Assembly (NCBI GenBank): GCA_019243595.1
Contig: JAFAUA010000507.1
Location: 1-11,914 of the forward strand
Length of the DNA stretch: 11,914 nt
Reading direction: 5' to 3'
DNA from: Acidimicrobiia bacterium
Lineage (GTDB): Bacteria; Actinomycetota; Acidimicrobiia; Acidimicrobiales; AC-14
Below are positions 1-5,672 of the stretch, piece by piece. Both the position numbers and the translations under genes were made by a program. The first letter of the stretch is position 1; every line of letters begins with the position of its first letter. Under the pieces are notes generated by a model. That model did no database searches, was not told the DNA's origin, and was given only the letters and a program-made list of their open reading frames with translations.

Positions 1-140
1 AGCCGACCGTGCACAAGGAGATCTACGCGTTCGAAGACGTGCCGCGGGCGTTCCACGAGATGTACCAGAACACCCAGACCGGTATTCCGATTTTCCGTAT
101 CGCCGAGGACATGCCCGACGCCGTGAAGGGCCTGATCTGA
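1..140 (+). CDS. ccr: C-terminal fragment of a medium-chain dehydrogenase/reductase, probably crotonyl-CoA carboxylase/reductase
   Basis: Only the last 45 codons (frame from base 3, stop TGA at 138-140) are in the window. The tail reads like the end of a medium-chain dehydrogenase/reductase: a 'HKEIYAFEDVPRAFHEM' segment matches the family's last helix region (x-K-x-[YF]-x-[FL]-E-[DE]-[VI]-P-x-A), followed by a short strand and tail. Crotonyl-CoA carboxylase/reductase reductively carboxylates crotonyl-CoA with NADPH and CO2 to (2S)-ethylmalonyl-CoA. The assignment to Ccr rests mainly on context: the stop overlaps the epimerase start (TGATG), and an ethylmalonyl-CoA-type mutase, a hydroxybutyryl-CoA dehydrogenase and a propionyl-CoA carboxylase lie nearby. 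Another acyl-CoA reductase or alcohol dehydrogenase of the same superfamily cannot be excluded from so short a tail. Confidence 0.52.
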   Translation, partial: PTVHKEIYAFEDVPRAFHEMYQNTQTGIPIFRIAEDMPDAVKGLI

Positions 141-577
141 TGGGTGCTGGTCACGACCACGACCACGCCAGCAGCGGCAAGCTCACCGAGCTCGACCACG
201 TCGGCATCGCCGTGCGCGATCTCGACGCCGTCGTCGAGTGGTACCAGAAGATTTTCGGTGCCACCGTCGCCCACCGGGAGCGCATCGAGAGCGACGGTGT
301 CGACGAGGCACTGATCAAGGTTGCGGACTCCTACATCCAGCTGCTGACGCCGTTCCGGGACGACTCGCCGCTCGCCAAGTACATGGAGAAGAACGGCGAG
401 GGCATTCACCACGTCGGCTACCGCGTCGACAGCACCGAGGAGGTGCTCGAGGACGTCAAGGCCCAAGGCGCGCGCGTCGTCGACGAGCATCCGAGGACCG
501 GGAGCCGGGGCACGACCGTTGCCTTCCTGCACCCGAAGACGGCGTTCGGCACGCTGATCGAGCTGGTGCAGGAATAG
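140..577 (+). CDS. epi: Methylmalonyl-CoA / ethylmalonyl-CoA epimerase (VOC fold)
   Basis: 145 aa, the usual length for the family. The enzyme interconverts the 2S and 2R epimers of methylmalonyl-CoA. In the ethylmalonyl-CoA pathway the same enzyme also epimerises ethylmalonyl-CoA, so it serves both Ccr product and carboxylase product. Two VOC-type beta-alpha-beta-beta-beta units are visible: 'LDHVGIAVRDLD' opens the first and 'GIHHVGYRV' the second. The four expected metal ligands are present: His20, Gln67 (YIQLL), His91 and Glu141 (LIELV). The start ATG shares its A with the upstream TGA stop, with a GAAGGG ribosome site at 125-130 spaced 9 bases away, so translation is probably coupled to the upstream reductase. 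An unusual His/Asp tail (GHDHDHAS, residues 4-11) precedes the domain. Family assignment is firm; which acyl group dominates is inferred from neighbours. Confidence 0.93.
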   Translation: MGAGHDHDHASSGKLTELDHVGIAVRDLDAVVEWYQKIFGATVAHRERIESDGVDEALIKVADSYIQLLTPFRDDSPLAKYMEKNGEGIHHVGYRVDSTEEVLEDVKAQGARVVDEHPRTGSRGTTVAFLHPKTAFGTLIELVQE

Positions 578-780
578 CCGAAGAGGACGACGACCTCGAG
601 GTCAGCCGGGTCCAGCCGTACCAGGCGGTCCGGCGCTACATCTGTCCGGGCTGCAACCAGTCGATCGAGCCGGGGACGGGCCACACCGTCGTCGTCCCCA
701 AGGACGCGCCCGACCTGCGTCGTCATTGGCACCACGCCTGCTGGCAGCACCGCCACCGCCGGCGCCCAGGCCGGGGTTAG
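574..780 (+). CDS. Small zinc-ribbon-like protein (CPGC...HWHxxCW), start codon uncertain
   Basis: About 68 codons after the epimerase encode a compact cysteine/histidine protein. The core has 'RYICPGCNQSIEPGTGH' (CxxC at residues 24-27, His37) and then 'RRHWHHACW' (residues 49-57), ending in a basic His/Arg tail. This pattern resembles a family of roughly 70-100 aa actinobacterial proteins, often labelled 'ATP/GTP-binding protein', in which CPGC and HWHxxCW probably bind zinc; the function is unknown. Its stop TAG (778-780) overlaps the convergent sulfotransferase stop. No ATG, GTG or TTG lies in this frame between the ATG at 238 (inside epi) and the zinc motif. I mark it from the ATA at 574, which overlaps the epi stop as ATAG and follows a GCAGGA ribosome-site-like run, but that start is a guess. 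The motif makes a real protein likely; its 5' end may be damaged. Confidence 0.6.
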   Translation: MAEEDDDLEVSRVQPYQAVRRYICPGCNQSIEPGTGHTVVVPKDAPDLRRHWHHACWQHRHRRRPGRG

Positions 781-788
781 GCCGGGGT
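768..788. repeat. Tandem 11-base direct repeat over convergent stop codons
   Basis: Two near-identical units, AGGCCGGGGTT and AGGCCGGGGTC, lie head to tail at 768-778 and 779-789, with the exact 10-base matches at 768-777 and 779-788. The overlapping stops of the small zinc gene (TAG, 778-780) and the sulfotransferase (TTA on the plus strand, 777-779) sit at the junction. A slippage duplication that reset both 3' ends is a simple explanation. Confidence 0.6.
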
Positions 789-1727
789 CAGCGCCTTTTT
801 GCCGGCGTGGACCCAGGCGATCAGATCCGGTGACGCCAGCTGGCGGAGCCGCTTCTCGTAACGCTCAGTGTCCTCGGGCCCCATGAACTGCTGCCACTGG
901 CCGGACTCCCCCACGTGGAAGAAGCGGTTGTCGTCGTTCCAGAAGCCCTCGACCTTCACCTGCGGCGCCAGTTCGCTGGCCCGCGAGCGCATGGAGTCGA
1001 AACGGGCGGCGGCGACGAGAGCCGGCACCTTGTCCTCGGGCACCTCGATGCCGAGGACGGCGGCCAGGGCGCGGAACTCGCCTTCGAGGTCGGCCTGCAG
1101 ATCGGCATAGTGAAACAGCGCGACGTTGGGCTCTCGGCGCGCCGCCCAGAACGTCGACAGGTGCTGGAGCGTCCCCGCCAGCCCGGTGAGTCCGCCGACC
1201 GACGCCGCCTCGTCGTCGATCCACTGCCAGAACCGATCGCGTGGATCGGCGGCCGGAATGGGCGGGCCGTCGGGCATGACCTCTTCGATGTCGTCGATTC
1301 CCACTGCGGCGGCACGAGCCTGCAGGAACACGCTCAGGTTCATGTTCTGGAAGTGGTTGTCCCACGACACCGCGACGTCGCGCGGGTCGCGTCCCACCGA
1401 GATGTACGTCACCCGCTCGTCGAAGGGGATGCCGTCGAGCGGCGTGTGCGTCTTGATGAATCGCCGATGCTGCTGGGCTTCGAGCGTCGCGAGTACGTCG
1501 TCGCGGACCTCGGTCTGGATGTCGAGCCAGGGCGAAAACTCGGTGAGGCGGCCCGGGAGGTCGGGCGTCTGGAAGATCAGCAGGGCGCACAGCATCTGCA
1601 TCCATGTGGTGCCGCACTTGGGCGGCGTCGAAATGACGATGTCGTCGTCACGAAACTCAAAGCCGTCCCACCGCTGGCTGTCGATGACAATCGATCGGTA
1701 CCGCCGCTGTGCCGGACGCATCCCCAT
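777..1727 (-). CDS. PAPS-dependent sulfotransferase
   Basis: 316 aa from the ATG at 1727. Cytosolic-type sulfotransferases move a sulfuryl group from PAPS to a hydroxyl or amine acceptor; the acceptor cannot be read here. The 5'-phosphosulfate loop 'STPPKCGTTW' (residues 33-42), the likely catalytic His94 in 'KTHTPLDG', and the 3'-phosphate site 'VGRDPRDVAVSW' (Arg113, Ser121) are all intact. The late motif, RKGxxGxW in eukaryotic members, appears as 'HVGESGQW' (271-278), so the first basic residues are replaced. The ATG at 1727 shares a base with the TGA of the upstream GGDEF-EAL gene (TGATG), implying translational coupling. A second ATG at 1721 has better spacing (8 bases) to an AGGGG ribosome site and is an alternative start. 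The open frame extends upstream to 1820 but that part overlaps the EAL domain and looks non-coding. Confidence 0.92.
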   Translation of the reverse strand: MGMRPAQRRYRSIVIDSQRWDGFEFRDDDIVISTPPKCGTTWMQMLCALLIFQTPDLPGRLTEFSPWLDIQTEVRDDVLATLEAQQHRRFIKTHTPLDGIPFDERVTYISVGRDPRDVAVSWDNHFQNMNLSVFLQARAAAVGIDDIEEVMPDGPPIPAADPRDRFWQWIDDEAASVGGLTGLAGTLQHLSTFWAARREPNVALFHYADLQADLEGEFRALAAVLGIEVPEDKVPALVAAARFDSMRSRASELAPQVKVEGFWNDDNRFFHVGESGQWQQFMGPEDTERYEKRLRQLASPDLIAWVHAGKKALTPA

Positions 1728-4057
1728 CACCCCTGGCGGGAAACCGTAGCCCCTCCCGGAATGGTGAGGTCCGACGCCGGCACGGGACGTCCGAGGTAGA
1801 AGCCCTGGGCGATGTCGCACCCCATGCGACCAAGGTCCACCAACTGCGGCGCCTGCTCGACGCCTTCGGCCACGACCGACAACCCGACGGCATGGGCGAG
1901 GTCGACGATCGACGCCACGATGACCGCCGTCGTCTCGTTCTCGCGGAGCATGGCGATGAAGGAGCGGTCGATCTTGACCTCGTCGATCGGCAGGCGTTGC
2001 AGGTACGACAACGATGAGTACCCCGTCCCGAAGTCGTCGACCGCGACGCGGATGCCCTCGCCGCGTAGTCGCTCGAGCGTTCGCCGGGCCGTCTGTTCGT
2101 CGGTGAGCACAGCCGACTCGGTGATCTCAACGCTCAACGCTTCCGCATCGAGGCCGGCGTCACGGAGCGCGGACCGGATCGTGGCGTCAACCTCGGTCGA
2201 GCACAGCTGATGGGCGGCGACGTTCACCGCGACCGGGATGGTTGCCCCGGTGTCGCTGCGCCACTGCGCCACCTGCCGGGCCGCCTCTTCGATCACCCAC
2301 TCGCCGAGAGGGACGATCAGCCTGGTCTCTTCGGCAATGGGAATGAAGTCAGCGGGTGAGACGAGTCCACGCTCGGGATGGCGCCACCGCACGAGGGCCT
2401 CGGCGCGGACCAGCTCTCCGGTCTGCACGGAGAAGAGCGGCTGGTAATGCAGCTCGAACTGGCCGTCGTCCAGAGCACGGTGCAGCTCGCGCTCGGTCTC
2501 GAACCTGGCTTGCGCCCACCGGCGCATGCCCCGGTCGAACACCGCCGACCGGCCCGGCCCCTGCTCCTTCGAGCGGTACATCGCCGTATCGGCGTTCCGG
2601 ATGAGGTCCTCGGCGGACTCCCCATCCTGGGCGATGGCGATTCCCACGCTGCCCGAGGCGTAGATCTCGACCGCGCCGATCCGGAAGGGCGTGTGCAGGA
2701 CGCTTGCGACTCGGTCGGCGAGGCCCTGCGCCTCGACCTCGCCGGTGACGGCGGTGCAGAGGATCACGTACTCGTCGCCGCCGAACCGTCCGACGACGCA
2801 ACCGGGGAGCGACTCGACCAGGCGGGCGCCCAAGGCCACAAGGAGTTGGTCGCCCACCGCGTGCCCGTGGCTGTCGTTGACGAGCTTGAAGCGGTCTAGA
2901 TCGACGAACAGCACGGCCACTCCGCCGTGGCCGGAGCCGGACGTGATGGCCGCATCGATCCGTTCTGTCAGCTCGCGGCGATTCGGGAGCAGGGTGAGGG
3001 CGTCGTGCGACGCTTGGAACCGCAGGTCCGCCTCGAGCGCCTTTCGCCGGTCGACCTGGTCGACGTAGGCGTCGGCGACGGCCGCCACTTCCCGCGGTGT
3101 GACGCGGGACGGACGGGCGTCTTCGTCATGTTCGATGGCGCGCTGCAGCCGGCGGATGGGGCGCACCAGGTTGCGGTGCAGCAGCCCGGCGATGCCCATC
3201 AGCACCACGAGGATCAACGCGCCGAGCACGACAGAGCGCCGCAGCTCAGCTCGCGCTGGAGCCAGGGCCACTGACTTCGGGATTCCGGCGACGAAACGCC
3301 ACGACCCGCTCGACGCGGGAAGCTGCGCCTGCTGAAGGAGCCACGTGCGGCCTTTGCTGTCGGTACGCGTTTCGCCTCTGGCACCCACTGCTCGAGTCAG
3401 GAACGACCGGCTCGATGTCGACCCGACCGCCACGGGTGCATGGTCCGAGGTCGAGAGCACGAGCTTCCCATCAGCAGACAGAGCAACCAGCCAGACCTGC
3501 CGAGGGAGGCCACGCGGAACCGTCAATGGGGACGACGAAGCGGTGGGCTCGGCGATCACCAAAGCGCCGCCGACCTGCCCGTCCTTGTGGACAGGGAAGA
3601 TGTAGCGCTCGGCCGGCTGGCCGGTCGCCGTATCGAGGAACTGCACGGGGTTGACATCGCGGCCAGCGAGGACGTCTGCCATAGGCAGCGACGCGGTGTA
3701 GGGAGCGTCCGGAAGCTTCGGATCGTGAGCGCTGCACACCTGCGTACCGTCAGCCCGGAGGACGTACATCTGCACGCCGGCGACACCGGTTAGGCCCTTC
3801 AGGGCGTCCTCACACGCAGCCGGGTCGCTCAGGCTGGCGTTGTCCGCGAACCCCTGGGCCGACGAGGTGTCCGTGGTCGTGAACCCGTCCGCCGTCGTCT
3901 GGACAGCTGCACGTACCTGTCCGATGGCGTTCGCGCGCTCCCGGTCGAAGCTGCTGACGGCTTGCACGGCGATGAGCGCCCCGACGCCGCACAGGCAGAC
4001 CAGCGCGCTGATCAGCAGATACACCCGCACGGAGAGTCGCCGCGGTGTGTGCCCCAT
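1727..4057 (-). CDS. Membrane-bound diguanylate cyclase/phosphodiesterase (sensor-HAMP-GGDEF-EAL)
   Basis: 776 aa from the ATG at 4057, preceded by GGGGGAG. Order: membrane helix 1 (about 11-33), an extracellular sensor of some 240 residues that looks CACHE-like, membrane helix 2 (about 276-293), a HAMP-like linker (299-340), GGDEF (about 350-508) and EAL (about 520-765). The cyclase half has metal residues in 'VDLDRFKLVND' (385-395) and signature GGDEY (426-430), a tolerated variant of GGDEF. The product-inhibition site normally five residues before the signature (RxxD) reads LPGC (417-420), so it is absent. The EAL half keeps EALVRW (553-558), N612, E644 in VEITES, DDFG (674-677), K695 in VKID, E731 in AEGVE and Q751, so c-di-GMP hydrolysis to pGpG is expected. 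The open frame continues upstream to 4162 but the membrane helix and ribosome site favour 4057. It is co-transcribed with the sulfotransferase. Confidence 0.93.
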   Translation of the reverse strand: MGHTPRRLSVRVYLLISALVCLCGVGALIAVQAVSSFDRERANAIGQVRAAVQTTADGFTTTDTSSAQGFADNASLSDPAACEDALKGLTGVAGVQMYVLRADGTQVCSAHDPKLPDAPYTASLPMADVLAGRDVNPVQFLDTATGQPAERYIFPVHKDGQVGGALVIAEPTASSSPLTVPRGLPRQVWLVALSADGKLVLSTSDHAPVAVGSTSSRSFLTRAVGARGETRTDSKGRTWLLQQAQLPASSGSWRFVAGIPKSVALAPARAELRRSVVLGALILVVLMGIAGLLHRNLVRPIRRLQRAIEHDEDARPSRVTPREVAAVADAYVDQVDRRKALEADLRFQASHDALTLLPNRRELTERIDAAITSGSGHGGVAVLFVDLDRFKLVNDSHGHAVGDQLLVALGARLVESLPGCVVGRFGGDEYVILCTAVTGEVEAQGLADRVASVLHTPFRIGAVEIYASGSVGIAIAQDGESAEDLIRNADTAMYRSKEQGPGRSAVFDRGMRRWAQARFETERELHRALDDGQFELHYQPLFSVQTGELVRAEALVRWRHPERGLVSPADFIPIAEETRLIVPLGEWVIEEAARQVAQWRSDTGATIPVAVNVAAHQLCSTEVDATIRSALRDAGLDAEALSVEITESAVLTDEQTARRTLERLRGEGIRVAVDDFGTGYSSLSYLQRLPIDEVKIDRSFIAMLRENETTAVIVASIVDLAHAVGLSVVAEGVEQAPQLVDLGRMGCDIAQGFYLGRPVPASDLTIPGGATVSRQG

Positions 4058-4188
4058 TTCTCCCCCAGCTCCGATGTGTCGGGTCCTCCCTTGTTCGCTA
4101 TCGGTTATTGCGTTGTCGCCGAGAAGGTTGTTTCGGAAAATGACTGCATGAAGGGTTGACACGCGTAGTCCGCGTCAGACTTGCGTTC
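4058..4188. promoter_or_regulatory. Divergent intergenic region with candidate promoter
   Basis: These 131 bases separate the minus-strand GGDEF-EAL gene from the plus-strand exonuclease gene and are visibly richer in A and T than their surroundings (around 4090-4150). A perfect TTGACA at 4156-4161 points toward the exonuclease. The best following -10-like hexamers (CAGACT at 4176-4181, ACTTGC at 4179-4184) are weak or badly spaced. The exonuclease start at 4189 has no ribosome site, so a leaderless transcript is possible. No convincing promoter for the GGDEF-EAL gene could be picked out, although one must lie here. No operator-like palindrome was evident. Confidence 0.4.
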
Positions 4189-5061
4189 GTGCGCGTCGAC
4201 CTCATCGATGGAACGTATGAGCTGTTTCGTCACCATTTCGGTCTGCCGTCCGCGGTGCGCGAGGCCGGATCGACGACGGCTGCGACCCGCGGTGTGTTGA
4301 CATCGGTCGTTGCCATGCTCGAACAGGGCGCGACCCACGTGGGCGTTGCGACTGACCACGTGATCGAATCGTTTCGCAACGAGATGTGGCCGGGGTACAA
4401 GTCGAGCCTCGGAATGCCCGAGGACCTACTGGTGCAGTTCCCGCTGCTCGAAGAGGCACTCGACGCGGCCGGCATCACGGTATGGGCGATGGTCGACCAA
4501 GAGGCGGACGACGGCTTGGCTGCAGCGGCCGCGGTGGCCGACGCCGACACCGACGTCGAACAGGTGCGCATTCACACCGTCGACAAGGACCTCGCCCAGT
4601 GCGTGCGCGACAACCGCGTCGTCCAGGTGAACGTTCGCAAGAAGGTCGTGCTCGACGAAGCTGCGGTGCACGAGAAGTACGGCGTGCTGCCATCGTCGAT
4701 CCCCGACTGGCTGGGCCTGGTCGGCGACAGCGCCGATGGCTATCCCGGCCTTCCCGGGTGGGGCGCGAAGTCGACCTCGGCAGTGCTTCGTAAGTACCAG
4801 CACATCGAGAATGTGCCGGCGCGGGGCGAGCGTTGGGAGGTCCACGTGTCGGGTGCAAAGCGCCTGGCCGCCGTCCTTGTCGAGCACATGGGCGACGCCC
4901 TGCTGTTCCGCGACTTGGCGACGCTGCGAACCGACCACGATGTCGGCACCGTCGACGCCATGCGCTGGCGCGGGCCGACCAAGGAGCTGGCCGCGATCTG
5001 CGAGCGAATCAACGCCGACGGCCTGCTCCGTCGCTACGAGGCCGTCGCCGAGCGCGTTTGA
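4189..5061 (+). CDS. 5'-3' exonuclease / flap-endonuclease-like nuclease (PIN-like plus H3TH)
   Basis: 290 aa from GTG 4189. Stand-alone relatives of the DNA polymerase I 5' nuclease domain, which degrade or process 5' ends and flaps with two metal ions. The N-terminal PIN-like half shows 'VDLIDGTYELFRHHF' (Asp4/Asp7), 'ATDHVIESFRNEMWPGYKSS' (Asp56, Arg63, Tyr70-Lys71), EADD (105-108) and DKD (132-134). The DNA-binding helix-3-turn-helix follows as 'LVGDSADGYPGLPGWGAKS' (177-195), where the usual DNIPG is DGYPG. Acidic residues needed for catalysis are present. I chose GTG 4189 because family members begin at the MRVxLxDGTYELFR strand; the TTG at 4156 would add 11 residues and coincides with a TTGACA hexamer. 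The gene stands alone, divergent from the c-di-GMP unit, and its stop is one base from the convergent lysozyme-like gene. Confidence 0.88.
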   Translation: MRVDLIDGTYELFRHHFGLPSAVREAGSTTAATRGVLTSVVAMLEQGATHVGVATDHVIESFRNEMWPGYKSSLGMPEDLLVQFPLLEEALDAAGITVWAMVDQEADDGLAAAAAVADADTDVEQVRIHTVDKDLAQCVRDNRVVQVNVRKKVVLDEAAVHEKYGVLPSSIPDWLGLVGDSADGYPGLPGWGAKSTSAVLRKYQHIENVPARGERWEVHVSGAKRLAAVLVEHMGDALLFRDLATLRTDHDVGTVDAMRWRGPTKELAAICERINADGLLRRYEAVAERV

Positions 5062-5062
5062 G

Positions 5063-5572
5063 CTACGGGCGCCAGCAGGGCGCCGACGCCATCCACCACG
5101 CGGTCCCGTGCTGCCGGTAGATCTCGGCAGCCACCGCCTCCTGCTGCGCGGGTGTCGCGTCGGACGCGTGTCGCACGCCATACCGGCCGCCCCATGTGCC
5201 GTCGAGGATTTGGTAGGCGCCGCTCGCCGAGCTGCGCGGATTCTGGGCCGCGTAGTCGGGTGGCGCGTCGGGGCGGCCGTGACTCTCGCAACCTCGGATG
5301 CGCACCGACCAGTACGCCCATCCCGAATCGCGCGTCTCGCTCGTCCGCCTCTTCTGATGGCCGATCGGGACGCGCGTGGACGCCGCCGGCTGCGGGCCCG
5401 AGGACGCGGCCAGTGCAAGGGGCGGTCCGACGGGCGCCGGCCCCGGGTGCACGACTGCCGCGACCAATGCCGCGCTCAGCACGACGGCCAGATGGACGGC
5501 GACGACGCGTTGGGCGCGTGGTGACGCCGACAACCACGCGCCCGCCGCCGAGGCGCGGGCAAACCCCGCCAT
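5063..5572 (-). CDS. Rpf/transglycosylase-like secreted muralytic protein
   Basis: 169 aa from the ATG at 5572, with GGCGGAG just upstream. A positively charged start is followed by a hydrophobic signal or anchor segment (about 23-42), a Pro/Ala/Ser-rich linker (43-80) and a C-terminal domain of about 80 residues resembling resuscitation-promoting factors, which cleave peptidoglycan like lysozyme. The core reads 'VRIRGCESHGRPD', giving Glu96 as the expected catalytic residue, then 'SASGAYQILDGTW' (115-127) and a closing 'HGTAWWMASAPCW'. Cys95 and Cys166 sit where Rpf domains carry their disulfide pair. It has no LysM, DUF348 or G5 region, so it is a minimal version. The family is fairly clear; whether it is a true growth-resuscitation factor or a housekeeping transglycosylase is not decidable here. 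It is divergent from pccB, with a 100-base gap. Confidence 0.8.
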   Translation of the reverse strand: MAGFARASAAGAWLSASPRAQRVVAVHLAVVLSAALVAAVVHPGPAPVGPPLALAASSGPQPAASTRVPIGHQKRRTSETRDSGWAYWSVRIRGCESHGRPDAPPDYAAQNPRSSASGAYQILDGTWGGRYGVRHASDATPAQQEAVAAEIYRQHGTAWWMASAPCWRP

Positions 5573-5672
5573 TTGCTCCGCCACGTCGCAAGTCTCGCAA
5601 CGCTGTCGCCGGTATCCGCGGATGGCGGCTCGGCTGCTGCCCGTTTCGCCGCCCCCGGTAGCCTCCACGGCG
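5573..5672 (+). promoter_or_regulatory. Divergent gap with TAGCCT -10-like box before pccB
   Basis: This 100-base gap lies between the Rpf-like gene (minus) and pccB (plus). TAGCCT at 5659-5664 fits the TAnnnT pattern of actinobacterial -10 boxes, and the pccB ATG begins only 8 bases after it. There is no ribosome-binding site before that ATG. Together these suggest a leaderless pccB transcript, though the spacing is a base or two longer than ideal and no -35 match is clear. Confidence 0.4.

Noticed and set aside
238..573. ATG 238 as the start of the zinc-ribbon protein, giving 180 aa.
   Set aside because: The added 112 residues lie wholly inside epi in another frame and are Arg/Gly-rich; epi is clearly coding there.
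560..580. Programmed frameshift fusing the epimerase to the zinc ribbon.
   Set aside because: No slippery heptamer or following stem-loop is visible near the epi stop, and the epimerase ends at its normal C-terminus.
785..805. Possible terminator hairpin near the run of five T's at the sulfotransferase 3' end.
   Set aside because: Only a 4-bp CGCC/GGCG stem with the T-run in the loop, and the bases encode the protein's last residues.
915..1799. Plus-strand 294-codon open frame opposite the sulfotransferase.
   Set aside because: Antisense shadow; the minus strand has intact PAPS-binding motifs.
4095..4125. Sigma-28/WhiG-like promoter (ACCGATAG on the minus strand) before the GGDEF-EAL gene.
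   Set aside because: The -10-like match is partial and the TAAA expected 15 bases upstream is not there (TCTC instead).
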